The notes under the pieces are model-generated. The model did not search any database, was not told the origin of the DNA, and was given only the letters and a program-made list of their open reading frames with translations. Of a stretch of DNA of 64,000 bases, positions 12,350-21,067 are shown piece after piece. A program made the position numbers and the translations under genes. The stretch comes from Mannheimia glucosida (GTDB lineage: Bacteria > Pseudomonadota > Gammaproteobacteria > Enterobacterales > Pasteurellaceae): assembly GCF_046267875.1 (NCBI RefSeq), contig NZ_CP176502.1:2170001-2234000 (forward strand), in the 5' to 3' direction. The stretch's first letter is position 1. Every line of letters begins with the position of its first letter.

Positions 12350-12991
12350 TTATTTCGCACAACCGCAGGTTGCCACTTTCTCTTCAAAACGGCGGGCGGC
12401 TTCGTCCCAGTTTACCACGTTCCAGAATGCTTTAATGAAATCCGGACGGCGGTTTTGGTAGTTTAAGTAGTAAGCGTGTTCCCAAACGTCTAAGCCTAAA
12501 ATTGGGTAGCCTGAAACACCAGCCACTTCTTTGCCCATTAGTGGGTTGTCTTGGTTAGCGGTTGAAACAACGGCTAATTTACCCTCTTCTAATACTAACC
12601 ACGCCCAGCCTGAACCAAAACGAGTAGTCGCTGCTTTTTCAAATTCTGATTGGAAAGCTTCAACTGAACCGAAATCACGCTCAATCGCTTCTTTTAATGC
12701 ACCTTGTAAGGTAGTGCCTGTTTTTAAACCTTTCCAGAATAAAGTGTGGTTTACATGACCACCTACGTTGTTACGCACTGCGATACGTTTTTCTGCAGGC
12801 ACTTGGCTCAAATCTTTGATTAATGCACCTGGACATTTTTCTAATAATTCAGGGTGAGCTTCTAATGCTGCATTTGCATTGTTGATGTAAGCTTGGTGAT
12901 GTTTAGAATGGTGGATTTCCATTGTTTTAGCATCGAAATGTGGCTCTAACGCATCATAAGCGTAGCCTAATTCTGGTAATGTATATGCCAT
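12350..12991 (-). CDS. sodA: Superoxide dismutase, manganese type
   Basis: SodA converts superoxide to hydrogen peroxide and oxygen in the cytoplasm. It has 213 residues, with metal ligands in EIHHSKHHQAY (His27), NHTLFW (His near 82) and DVWEHAYYLNY (Asp and His near 170). The spacing and the GGHVNHTLFW stretch favour the Mn-type enzyme. The C-terminus CGCAK carries two extra cysteines that are unusual for the family. Good spacing of AAGGAATTAACT before the ATG supports the start. An 11-base palindrome GAGTTAAACTC (13027-13037) lies upstream; I cannot assign it to a regulator. Confidence 0.95.
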   Translation of the reverse strand: MAYTLPELGYAYDALEPHFDAKTMEIHHSKHHQAYINNANAALEAHPELLEKCPGALIKDLSQVPAEKRIAVRNNVGGHVNHTLFWKGLKTGTTLQGALKEAIERDFGSVEAFQSEFEKAATTRFGSGWAWLVLEEGKLAVVSTANQDNPLMGKEVAGVSGYPILGLDVWEHAYYLNYQNRRPDFIKAFWNVVNWDEAARRFEEKVATCGCAK

Positions 12992-13274
12992 AGTTAATTC
13001 CTTTCAAATAGTAAATAGGTTAATCAGAGTTAAACTCCGAGTACATTTTATCAAGAAACACACAAAAAATGCACATTTTTTTGATCTAGAACAAAATTAT
13101 TTCACTATCTATTTAGAAAGGTTCCTAATCAAATTCTTGCTTTTAATTGTTTTATATAGAAAGACAAAGAAATTTAAAAAAATGTGGTGAAAAACAGCGT
13201 TAAGCCCATTGACAAAGGCATTATTTTCACGCATTCTTGAACCATTATTCACTCTCTTGACCGAGATTCCGCCA

Positions 13275-13331
13275 ATGAATTGTTTTAATATGATGACAAC
13301 GATTATTACCACCATTATGTCTCCAACATAG
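13275..13331 (+). CDS. thrL: thr operon leader peptide
   Basis: This 18-codon open frame encodes MNCFNMMTTIITTIMSPT, with five Thr and three Ile codons, the two amino acids that control the thr operon in enterics. It ends 40 bases before an attenuator hairpin and 102 bases before thrA. The ATG at 13275 or an in-frame ATG at 13290 could be the start; both keep the Thr/Ile run. Ribosome stalling on these codons would favour the antiterminator. It is too short for ordinary gene finders. The rest of the 442-base spacer (12992-13274) holds the sodA upstream region and no other gene that I can support. Confidence 0.85.
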   Translation: MNCFNMMTTIITTIMSPT

Positions 13332-13371
13332 TGCGGGTGTTGATTGGCTGAAACAAAGAAAGAATAAAACG

Positions 13372-13397
13372 AAAACCCGCTACAAGCGGGTTTTTTT
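13372..13397 (+). terminator. thr attenuator
   Basis: AAAACCCGCT (13372-13381) and AGCGGGTTTT (13385-13394) form a 10-bp stem with loop ACA followed by T residues. An upstream GCGGGT (13334-13339), right after the thrL stop, can pair with ACCCGC (13375-13380) instead, giving a mutually exclusive antiterminator. Confidence 0.85.
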
Positions 13398-13433
13398 GTA
13401 TAAAAACTTACAAATAATTTATCAGGAGTAACT

Positions 13434-15890
13434 ATGCGAGTTCTTAAATTTGGAGGCACTTCCCTTGCCAACCCTGAACGCTTTATGCAAGCGGCAGAGA
13501 TTATCGAAAAAGCTCACTTGGCAGATCAAGCTGCCGGCGTATTATCCGCCCCTGCCAAAATCACTAATCATCTTGTCGCTATTGTAGATAAAGCGATTGC
13601 CGGTGAATCATTTCAATCTAACCTTTCCGAAGCTACCGAGATTTTCCACAACATCATTAACGGCTTATATGTCGCAAATAATCACTTTGCCAAAGAAGAA
13701 CTATTAGCCTTAGTGGAAGCGGAATTAAACCAAATTCAACAAGTTGCAGCTGAGTCAGCTCAAACTAAATCGTTGTCAGATAAAATTGCTGCCACTATTC
13801 ACTGCCGTGGTGAAAAACTTTCTATTGCGATGATGCAAGCGTGGTTCGAGGCAAAAGGCTATGAAGTCACTCGTATCGACCCTGTCGAAAAATTATTGGC
13901 TCACGGCAGCTATTTGGAATCTTCGGTCGATATTGCCGAATCCACCAAGCGAGTTGATGCAGGTTCAATTCCAAAGAAAAATATCGTGCTAATGGCTGGT
14001 TTTACCGCAGGTAATGAGCAAGGCGAACTGGTGTTATTAGGGCGTAACGGTTCAGATTATTCTGCCGCTTGTTTGGCAGCGTGTTTAAAAGCCGATGTGT
14101 GTGAAATCTGGACTGACGTAGATGGCGTTTACACCTGTGACCCTCGTTTAGTGCCTGATGCAGTATGTTTAGAAACAATGAGCTACCAAGAGGCAATGGA
14201 GCTTTCTTACTTTGGGGCAAAAGTGATCCACCCTCGCACCATCGGGCCTTTAGTGCCACTCAACATTCCGTGTTTAATCAAAAATACCGGTAATCCGGAA
14301 GGAAAAGGCACATTAATTGATGGGAATGTGGCAAACGATAATCTCAAAGTAAAAGGGATTACCAATCTTGATAACGTGGCAATGTTCAACGTTTCAGGTT
14401 CAGGAATGCAAGGAATGGTGGGTATGGCAGCCCGTGTGTTCTCAACGATGTCGAAAGCCGGTATTTCAGTAATTTTAATTACCCAATCATCATCAGAATA
14501 TAGCATCAGCTTCTGTGTGCCGGCAAAATCAGCAGAAAAAGCCTTAGCTGCATTAAATGCTGAATTTGCACAAGAGTTATCTGAAAACTTACTTGACCCG
14601 ATTGATATTATTAAAGATTTATCTATTGTTTCGGTAGTCGGTGACGGTATGCGTACCGCTAAAGGAATTGCTGCCCGCTTCTTCTCTGCCCTTGCTCAAG
14701 CTAACATCAGCATTGTGGCGATTGCACAAGGTTCATCAGAGCGTTCCATTTCTGCTGTCGTGCCGTTAAATAAAGCAATTGAGGCAGTAAAAGCAACTCA
14801 CAAATCACTATTTAACAGCAAACGTGTAGTGGATATGTTTTTAGTCGGTGTAGGCGGTGTGGGTAGCGAACTCATCGAGCAAGTCAAACAGCAAAAGGAA
14901 TTTTTAGCAAAGAAGGACATTGAGATCCGAATTTGTGCCTTAGCCAATTCGGACAAAATGTTATTGAACGAAAACGGCTTAAATTTAGAAAATTGGAAAG
15001 ACGATTTAGAAAAAGCAATTCAGCCGTCAGACTTTGACGTACTGCTTTCTTTCATCAAATTCCACCACGTGGTAAACCCAGTATTTGTAGATTGCACTTC
15101 GGCACAATCGGTGGCGAACCTGTACGCACGAGCCTTAAAAGAGGGCTTCCACGTTGTGACACCAAACAAAAAAGCCAATACATCAGGTTACGATTACTAC
15201 TTAGAAATGCGTGAAAACGCCCGCCAAAGCCAGCACAAATTCCTGTATGAGACTAACGTAGGGGCAGGTTTACCGGTGATCGAAAACTTACAAAACCTGT
15301 TAGCTGCCGGCGATGAAGTAGAAAAATTTGAAGGGATTTTATCCGGTTCGCTCTCTTTCATTTTCGGCAAGTTGGAAGAAGGTTTAACTCTTTCGCAGGC
15401 AACCTTAATCGCCAAAGAAAAAGGCTTTACCGAGCCTGATCCACGTGATGATTTATCAGGGGCAGATGTAGCTCGTAAACTCTTAATTCTTGCTCGTGAA
15501 ACCGGCTTACCGCTTGAATTTGAGGATATTGAAATTGAAGGCGTATTGCCAAAAGGCTTCTCGGAAGGAATGAGTCGTGATGAGTTTTTACAAGCTCTAC
15601 CGTCTTTAGACGAAGAATTCAGCAAGCGTGTAGAAGCTGCCAAGGCTGAAGGCAAAGTGTTGCGTCATGTGGGCTCGATCACAGGTGATAAATGCCGAGT
15701 TGCGATTGAAGCCGTGGACGAAAACCACCCACTTTACAAAGTTAAAGACGGCGAAAATGCCCTTGCTTTCCTCACACGTTACTACAACCCTATTCCATTA
15801 TTATTGCGTGGCTATGGTGCGGGCAATAGCGTAACCGCTGCCGGTATCTTTGCCGATATTCTGCGTACTTTACAAGGAGGAGTGAACTAA
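13434..15890 (+). CDS. thrA: Bifunctional aspartokinase I / homoserine dehydrogenase I
   Basis: ThrA catalyses the first and third steps from aspartate to threonine. The N-terminal kinase (about residues 1-280) opens with KFGGTSLANPERF. Paired ACT domains follow (about 300-460; GMVGMAARVFSTM and GMRTAKGIAARFF). The C-terminal dehydrogenase (from about 463) has the NAD-binding loop FLVGVGGVGSELI and the catalytic region ETNVGAGLPVI. The length of 818 residues matches E. coli ThrA (820). AGGAGTAACT precedes the ATG. Its stop shares one base with the thrB start (TAATG). Control is by the thrL attenuator; ACT domains imply feedback by threonine. Confidence 0.98.
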   Translation: MRVLKFGGTSLANPERFMQAAEIIEKAHLADQAAGVLSAPAKITNHLVAIVDKAIAGESFQSNLSEATEIFHNIINGLYVANNHFAKEELLALVEAELNQIQQVAAESAQTKSLSDKIAATIHCRGEKLSIAMMQAWFEAKGYEVTRIDPVEKLLAHGSYLESSVDIAESTKRVDAGSIPKKNIVLMAGFTAGNEQGELVLLGRNGSDYSAACLAACLKADVCEIWTDVDGVYTCDPRLVPDAVCLETMSYQEAMELSYFGAKVIHPRTIGPLVPLNIPCLIKNTGNPEGKGTLIDGNVANDNLKVKGITNLDNVAMFNVSGSGMQGMVGMAARVFSTMSKAGISVILITQSSSEYSISFCVPAKSAEKALAALNAEFAQELSENLLDPIDIIKDLSIVSVVGDGMRTAKGIAARFFSALAQANISIVAIAQGSSERSISAVVPLNKAIEAVKATHKSLFNSKRVVDMFLVGVGGVGSELIEQVKQQKEFLAKKDIEIRICALANSDKMLLNENGLNLENWKDDLEKAIQPSDFDVLLSFIKFHHVVNPVFVDCTSAQSVANLYARALKEGFHVVTPNKKANTSGYDYYLEMRENARQSQHKFLYETNVGAGLPVIENLQNLLAAGDEVEKFEGILSGSLSFIFGKLEEGLTLSQATLIAKEKGFTEPDPRDDLSGADVARKLLILARETGLPLEFEDIEIEGVLPKGFSEGMSRDEFLQALPSLDEEFSKRVEAAKAEGKVLRHVGSITGDKCRVAIEAVDENHPLYKVKDGENALAFLTRYYNPIPLLLRGYGAGNSVTAAGIFADILRTLQGGVN

Positions 15891-16837
15891 TGGCGTTACG
15901 AATTTATGCCCCAGCTTCAAGTGCGAATATTAGTGTGGGTTTTGACTCATTAGGCGCTGCAATCTCCCCGATTGACGGCTCTTTGCTCGGCGATGTAGTT
16001 CAAATTGAAGAGAGTGAACAACAATTTGAGCTAGAAAGTGCAGGTTATTTTGTGCGTAAATTGCCAAAAGAACCACAAAAGAACATTGTTTACCAAGCCT
16101 ATGTGCTGTTCAGTGAACGCTTAAAACTGCGTGGTGGCAACGTAAAAAATTTGCGTTTAACCCTCGAAAAAAATATGCCGATTGGTTCAGGGCTTGGCTC
16201 AAGTGCCTGCTCGATTGTTGCAGCATTAGTGGCACTCAATAAATTCCACGATGAACCGTTCTCCAAAATGGAATTACTGGAAATGATGGGCGAATTGGAA
16301 GGCAGAATTTCCGGATCCATCCACTACGACAACGTTGCCCCTTGCTATTTAGGCGGCTTGCAATTAATGACACAATCGCTCGGTAATATTTGCCAACCGT
16401 TGCCATTCTTTGATGAGTGGTATTGGGTGCTTGCCTATCCGGGGGTGGAGGTTTCCACTGCAGAAGCTCGTGCGATTCTGCCAAAAAGCTACACTCGCCA
16501 AGATATGATTCAACAAGCTCGCTACTTAGGATCTTTCGTCCATGCTTGCCATACACACCAAGATATCTTGGCTGCTACAATGATGAAAGACCTAATTGCT
16601 GAGCCTTACCGTGAAGATTTACTGCCGAACTTTCCGACTGTTCGTCAAGGCTGTAAAGACTTAGGTGCGTTAGCGGTTGGTATTTCAGGTTCCGGTCCGA
16701 CAATGTTTGCGATAGCCCCTGATCTCGAACACGCTCAACGTTTAGTGAGCTATTTAGAGAAAGAATACCTACAAAACAACGAAGGCTTTATTCATATCTG
16801 TAAAGTCGATAATCAAGGAGCAAGAGAGCTGAGATAG
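15890..16837 (+). CDS. thrB: Homoserine kinase
   Basis: ThrB phosphorylates homoserine, the step before threonine synthase. It is a GHMP kinase of 315 residues with the ATP-binding loop PIGSGLGSSACS near residue 90 and the C-terminal glycine-rich motif AVGISGSGPTMFA. It starts at the last base of the thrA stop codon, with GGAGG 8 bases before the ATG, so it is translationally coupled to thrA. In E. coli and H. influenzae thrC follows directly; here a terminator follows and the next gene, cysS, is on the other strand. Confidence 0.97.
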   Translation: MALRIYAPASSANISVGFDSLGAAISPIDGSLLGDVVQIEESEQQFELESAGYFVRKLPKEPQKNIVYQAYVLFSERLKLRGGNVKNLRLTLEKNMPIGSGLGSSACSIVAALVALNKFHDEPFSKMELLEMMGELEGRISGSIHYDNVAPCYLGGLQLMTQSLGNICQPLPFFDEWYWVLAYPGVEVSTAEARAILPKSYTRQDMIQQARYLGSFVHACHTHQDILAATMMKDLIAEPYREDLLPNFPTVRQGCKDLGALAVGISGSGPTMFAIAPDLEHAQRLVSYLEKEYLQNNEGFIHICKVDNQGARELR

Positions 16838-16870
16838 CCCTCTCGAACAACCATATCACTAAATAACTTA

Positions 16871-16907
16871 AAGGACTGACTCCAATACCACTTGGAGCAG
16901 TCCTTTT
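16871..16907 (+). terminator. Terminator after thrB
   Basis: Arms AAGGACTG-CTCCAA and TTGGAG-CAGTCCTT pair over 14 positions with one bulged A (16879). They are followed by TTTTT. This closes the operon without thrC. Confidence 0.9.
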
Positions 16908-16951
16908 TAATTAATTTTTTGAAAAGTCTATCACTTATAAACAATCGAAGG

Positions 16952-18331
16952 CTATGCCTTACGCCAAATTGTACCGTTTGGCGTGTCTTCCAGTACGATA
17001 TTCATCGCTTTGAGCTTATCTCGCACTTCATCGGCAACCGCCCAATTTTTAGCTGCTTTGGCTTCGTTGCGTTGTTTGATTAAGGCTTCGATTTCTGCTG
17101 TTTCATCGTCATTCGCATCACCTTTTAAAAACGCATCGGGGTTTTGTTCCAGTAAGCCTAGCACGCCGGCTAACTCTTTTAAACGAACGGCTAAACCGTT
17201 GGCTTTTGCCATATCTTCGGTTTTGAGTTTGTTCAACTCACGGGCAATTTCAAATAACACCGCTAATGCCCCTGGGGTGTTGAAATCATCGTCCATTGCG
17301 GTTTTGAAAGCTTCTACATAGTGTTCTCCGCCAATGGCTTCACCCGACACATCACAACCACGCAGAGCGGTATATAAACGCTCAAGAGCCGAACGGGCTA
17401 AATCAAGGTTGTCAATGCTGTAATCTAATAACGAACGGTAATGAGCGGTTAAGAAGAAATAACGTAACGATTCGGCATCGTATAAGCCTAACATATGGCG
17501 AATGCTGAAGAAATTGCCCAACGATTTTGACATTTTTTCTTTATCAATGGTGAGCATTCCAGTGTGTAACCAATAATTGACATAATCGCCACCGTGAGCA
17601 CAGCAAGATTGTGCAATTTCGTTTTCGTGATGCGGGAACATTAAATCCGAGCCACCGCCGTGAATATCAAAATGTTCGCCCAACTCTTTGCTATTCATTG
17701 CCGAACATTCAATATGCCAGCCCGGTCTGCCATTGCCCCACGGGCTTTCCCAGCTTGGCTCACCGGCTTTCGACATTTTCCACAAGACAAAATCCATCGG
17801 GTTTTTCTTGATGGATTTAATTTCAACCCTTGCACCGGCTTGTAGTTGCTCTAAATTTTGGCGGGATAATGCACCATATTTCTGGAACGATTCCACATCA
17901 AACATCACATCGCCATCGGCTGCGACATAAGCGTGTCCGTTGTGAATCAGTTTTTCTACCATCGCAATAATTTCAGGAATATGCTTGGTGGCTCGTGGCT
18001 CAACGTCCGGACGAAGAATGTTTAATGCATCAAAATCTTGGTGCATTTCGGCAATCATTCTATCCACTAATTCATCGCAGGTTTCGTTATTTTCTAACGC
18101 ACGTTTGATGATTTTGTCGTCCACATCGGTAATGTTACGCACATAGCGTAAATTGTAGCCTGAATAACGTAAATAACGGGCAATCACATCGAAAGAGACA
18201 AAAGTGCGACCGTGCCCAAAATGACAAAGATCGTAAACCGTAACGCCACAGACGTACATTCCCACCTGATTTGGGTTAATCGGTTTAAATTCTTCTTTTT
18301 CACGTTTTAAGGTGTTATAAATTTTGAGCAT
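16952..18331 (-). CDS. cysS: Cysteinyl-tRNA synthetase
   Basis: CysRS is a class I synthetase that charges tRNA-Cys. I start at the ATG at 18331 (MLKIYNTLKREKEEF), giving 459 residues against 461 in E. coli; an earlier in-frame ATG (18361) would add ten residues unlike the family, and AGAGGA lies close before 18331. The HIGH-type motif is HFGHGRTF, and KMSKS is intact (KMSKSLGNF). Zinc ligands are visible as MYVCGVTVYD, GWHIECSAM and PHHENE. The C-terminal anticodon-binding end is complete. It is divergent from ppiB. Confidence 0.97.
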   Translation of the reverse strand: MLKIYNTLKREKEEFKPINPNQVGMYVCGVTVYDLCHFGHGRTFVSFDVIARYLRYSGYNLRYVRNITDVDDKIIKRALENNETCDELVDRMIAEMHQDFDALNILRPDVEPRATKHIPEIIAMVEKLIHNGHAYVAADGDVMFDVESFQKYGALSRQNLEQLQAGARVEIKSIKKNPMDFVLWKMSKAGEPSWESPWGNGRPGWHIECSAMNSKELGEHFDIHGGGSDLMFPHHENEIAQSCCAHGGDYVNYWLHTGMLTIDKEKMSKSLGNFFSIRHMLGLYDAESLRYFFLTAHYRSLLDYSIDNLDLARSALERLYTALRGCDVSGEAIGGEHYVEAFKTAMDDDFNTPGALAVLFEIARELNKLKTEDMAKANGLAVRLKELAGVLGLLEQNPDAFLKGDANDDETAEIEALIKQRNEAKAAKNWAVADEVRDKLKAMNIVLEDTPNGTIWRKA

Positions 18332-18486
18332 AAAGTCCTCTTGTGTAACATTTAGTAACAAATAGGGCTAAGTATAGCGAATAAGCGGTCTGATTTTGAG
18401 ATTTTTTTGCAATTTGGCGTAAACTTTTTAATAATAGCGAGCGAAATTTATTTTCCATTCCATTTTTATTTATAAAGGAACACAGA

Positions 18487-18996
18487 ATGATTACATTACA
18501 TACCAATTTCGGTGACATCAAAATCGAATTAAACTTTGAAAAAGCCCCGATTACCGCTAAAAACTTTGAAGATTACGCCAAAGAAGGGTTTTATAACGGC
18601 ACGATTTTCCACCGTGTAATTGACGGTTTTATGATTCAAGGTGGCGGAATGACGGCAGGTATGTCTGAAAAAGCAACCAAAGCTCCGATCCAAAATGAAG
18701 CTAACAACGGCTTAAGTAATAAACGAGGCACAATTGCAATGGCTCGCACTTCTGATCCGCATTCTGCTTCGTCACAGTTTTTCATTAATGTGGCGGATAA
18801 CTCCTTCTTAGATTATCGCTCAAAAGAGATGTTCGGCAGAAGTGTAGTGCAAGATTGGGGCTATGCAGTATTTGGCGAAGTGGTTGAAGGTATGGACGTG
18901 GTGGATAAAATCAAAGGCGTAAAAACCGGCAATAAAGGCTTCCACCAAGACGTGCCGGTTGAAGATGTAGTGATTGAGTCTGTAACTGTTGCCTAA
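18487..18996 (+). CDS. ppiB: Peptidyl-prolyl cis-trans isomerase B (cyclophilin)
   Basis: PpiB speeds proline isomerisation in cytoplasmic proteins. It has 169 residues with no signal peptide, so it is the cytoplasmic PpiB rather than the periplasmic PpiA. Cyclophilin core motifs are present: NGTIFHRVIDGFMIQGG around residue 39, RGTIAMARTSDPHSASSQFFIN around residue 80 and AVFGEVVEGMDVVDKI around residue 137. AAGGAACACAG precedes the ATG. It is divergent from cysS, as in E. coli and H. influenzae. Confidence 0.96.
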   Translation: MITLHTNFGDIKIELNFEKAPITAKNFEDYAKEGFYNGTIFHRVIDGFMIQGGGMTAGMSEKATKAPIQNEANNGLSNKRGTIAMARTSDPHSASSQFFINVADNSFLDYRSKEMFGRSVVQDWGYAVFGEVVEGMDVVDKIKGVKTGNKGFHQDVPVEDVVIESVTVA

Positions 18997-19012
18997 TTCG
19001 GCAAATTAGCCT

Positions 19013-19085
19013 ACAAGCGGTTGATTTTTCGCAATTTTTTGCATTCCTCAGCGTTGCAAAAAAGTAGCAAAAATCGACCGCTTGT
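19013..19085. terminator. Inverted uptake-signal pair between ppiB and the AEC transporter gene
   Basis: ACAAGCGGTTGATTTTTCGC and its near-complement ending at 19085 form long arms with further complementarity inside (GCAATTTTTTGC and GCAAAAAAGTAGC). Both ends carry a full uptake signal. It lies between two convergent genes and can serve both. Confidence 0.7.
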
Positions 19086-19087
19086 TT

Positions 19088-20017
19088 TTATAGAAATTGA
19101 TACAGCCAAATAATCAGCGGCATTGTAAACACACAAAGTAAAGTGGTTACACCATAAATCGCACTGGCTTTTTTGGCATCTTGCCCGTAAGCCACCGCCA
19201 TTTGGGTCGCCGTTGCAGCAGAAGGGCTGATGGTGGCTAAGAATGTAATCATTACCACCGTTTTTCCATTCTCTATCCAGCTCGCAAAACCGCCGAGTTT
19301 AATCACCGCTAACAAAATCAGCGGAATAAAAATCAAGCGGAGAAAAGCCACCAAGTAAATGCGTTTATCGGTAATAATCTCTTTAAATGGAATTGCTGCA
19401 ATTAACATCCCTGCCACAAGCATTGCTAAAGGTCCTAACATATGCCCTAAAGTTGAGAGCGTGTTTGCAAGCGTAGCGGGCAGTTTGATATGTAGCAAAA
19501 ACAACATCATACCAATCACAATCGCAATAATGTTGATATTAAAGATCATCTTTCTAAACGGCACATTGCCTTTGCCACAAATCAGCAGCCGTAAGTGAGA
19601 CCAAAACAACACATTTTGCACCACAATAAAAGCCGTTGAATAAATCACCCATTCATTGCCGAACAGGGAGGCAACAATCGGAATAATTAAGTTGCCGGAG
19701 TTGGAATAAATAGCGGTGGCTTGTTCTATGTTGTCTAATTTCAACGCTCTTTTGAGCAGCCAACCAAGCAGAATTAACAAGCCGTTTAATAAGACGGAGA
19801 TTAAAAATGCCAGATACAAGCCGTTTAGTATTTCGGTGGTGTAATCTACTTGAAAAGCAGTAATCAGCATTGCCGGGCTGATAATGTAAAGTCCGATAAC
19901 CGAAATCGGATAACTGTGCTCCGATTTGAGTAATTTGGTTTTAACGATGAGGTAGCCGAGCAGCACCATCAGGGTTAATTGTAGAATTTTATCGGCTAAT
20001 AAAAGGGCTATTTCCAT
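19088..20017 (-). CDS. AEC-family membrane transporter
   Basis: This protein of 309 residues has about ten hydrophobic segments in the two-halves pattern of the auxin efflux carrier (AEC/Mem_trans) family. The N-terminal half has LLGYLIVKTKLL and the family-typical GLYIISPAMLITAF; the C-terminal half has TFLATISPSAATATQMAVAYG. Bacterial members move small carboxylates such as malate, but the substrate cannot be read here. The start is the ATG at 20017, 3 bases beyond the fdhD stop; a TTG four bases into fdhD is a less likely alternative. It is likely co-transcribed with fdhD. A role with formate metabolism is only suggested by position. Confidence 0.82.
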   Translation of the reverse strand: MEIALLLADKILQLTLMVLLGYLIVKTKLLKSEHSYPISVIGLYIISPAMLITAFQVDYTTEILNGLYLAFLISVLLNGLLILLGWLLKRALKLDNIEQATAIYSNSGNLIIPIVASLFGNEWVIYSTAFIVVQNVLFWSHLRLLICGKGNVPFRKMIFNINIIAIVIGMMLFLLHIKLPATLANTLSTLGHMLGPLAMLVAGMLIAAIPFKEIITDKRIYLVAFLRLIFIPLILLAVIKLGGFASWIENGKTVVMITFLATISPSAATATQMAVAYGQDAKKASAIYGVTTLLCVFTMPLIIWLYQFL

Positions 20018-20019
20018 TA

Positions 20020-20832
20020 TCAATTAAGAGCGAGTCTCTCTTCTCCTGCATAAATGGTCGCTTTGCCTTTGCGGGCAAAAGCAAGTAAGGTAAATTGATT
20101 TTCACGAGCCATATTCACTGCCATTTCAGTGGTCGCTGAGATGGCACACAGCATTTCAATGCCGATGGCTAAGCATTTCTGCACCATTTCAAAGCTGGCA
20201 CGACTAGTTACAAACACAAGTCCAATCGGAAAATCAGCTTTAGCATACCAACCGATTAATTTATCCAACGCTACGTGTCTGCCTACATCTTCACGAATGG
20301 CAAGCAGTTTTCCATCCGGGGTAAAAAATGCAGCGGCGTGGCTTGCACCGGTTTCTTTCGATAAGAATTGAGCATTTTCTAGCTGTAATAAACAATCCTC
20401 TAAAATCAGTGGATTGACGTTCTGCAAGCGGTTATTTTTCTTAACAATTTTGCAACTTTGATTAACCTGCTCTAATTGCTCTACACCGCAAATACCGCAA
20501 CCTGTTCTGCCTGCCATTGAGCGGCGTTTGTCTTTTAATGCAACAAATTGGCGGCTCGATATTTCAAGCTGAATTTCTACTCCATTTTCTTGTTCAATTA
20601 CATCTAAACCATATAATTCCGATGGGGCATTTAAAATCCCTTCCGCCAATGAGAATCCTAAAGCGAAGTCCTCCAAATCAGCCGGAGCTGCCATCATTAC
20701 AGTATGAGAAATACCGTTATATACCAAAGCAACCGGCACTTCTGAAATTAAATTCTCTTCATCATCTTTTTGTTTAATACTATTAGTTGATAATGATAAT
20801 TTTTTGGCATTTATTTTTGTGATCTTATTCAC
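20020..20832 (-). CDS. fdhD: FdhD, sulfurtransferase for formate dehydrogenase maturation
   Basis: FdhD transfers sulfur from IscS to the molybdenum bis-MGD cofactor of formate dehydrogenase and is needed for activity. It has 270 residues. The paired cysteines that carry the sulfur are in RTGCGICGVEQL near residue 130. Other family motifs are DFALGFSLAEGIL, REDVGRHVALDKLIGW and VTSRASFEMVQKC. It is divergent from fdxG, the structural gene it serves, and is followed without a gap by the AEC transporter gene. The same neighbourhood (fdhD, fdxGHI, fdhE) is known in H. influenzae. Confidence 0.96.
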   Translation of the reverse strand: MNKITKINAKKLSLSTNSIKQKDDEENLISEVPVALVYNGISHTVMMAAPADLEDFALGFSLAEGILNAPSELYGLDVIEQENGVEIQLEISSRQFVALKDKRRSMAGRTGCGICGVEQLEQVNQSCKIVKKNNRLQNVNPLILEDCLLQLENAQFLSKETGASHAAAFFTPDGKLLAIREDVGRHVALDKLIGWYAKADFPIGLVFVTSRASFEMVQKCLAIGIEMLCAISATTEMAVNMARENQFTLLAFARKGKATIYAGEERLALN

Positions 20833-21067
20833 AATATTTATCTCTCACTTGACTAAAAAGTAGTTTATTTTGTTAAAAAGTTGTATCATTAAATTGTTTA
20901 AATTTGGTTTACATCAAATTAATTTAAGATTTTATCTATTTACCAAAAAAAGAGTATGTTCATTTTCTTTTATTAGGGGGAAAATGATACACCTCTTAGA
21001 TCAATTTATTAAATTAATTTTGATCAAATTTTGTTTTATTTCTCACATTATGTGATTTGGAGTGATT
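20833..21067. promoter_or_regulatory. Divergent fdhD / fdxG control region
   Basis: This 235-base, very AT-rich region lies between the two divergent starts. It has several FNR-like half sites (TTGAT or ATCAA at about 20905, 20999 and 21018) but no full TTGAT-N4-ATCAA. A partial NarP-like 7-2-7 arrangement (TACCAAA, AGAGTA) lies at 20941-20956. Anaerobic or nitrate control is expected for the enzyme, but the sequence supports it only weakly. Confidence 0.35.

Noticed and set aside
13109..13471. A 120-codon minus-strand open frame over the thr leader
   Set aside because: It overlaps the thrL peptide, the attenuator and the thrA start, has no family resemblance and no ribosome site. It is a chance frame.
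14207..17321. Antisense frames of 70-150 codons over thrA, thrB and cysS
   Set aside because: They mirror strongly coding genes in other frames and show no independent motifs.
20833..21067. A full FNR operator before fdxG
   Set aside because: Only half sites (TTGAT or ATCAA) are present; none has the paired TTGAT-N4-ATCAA spacing.
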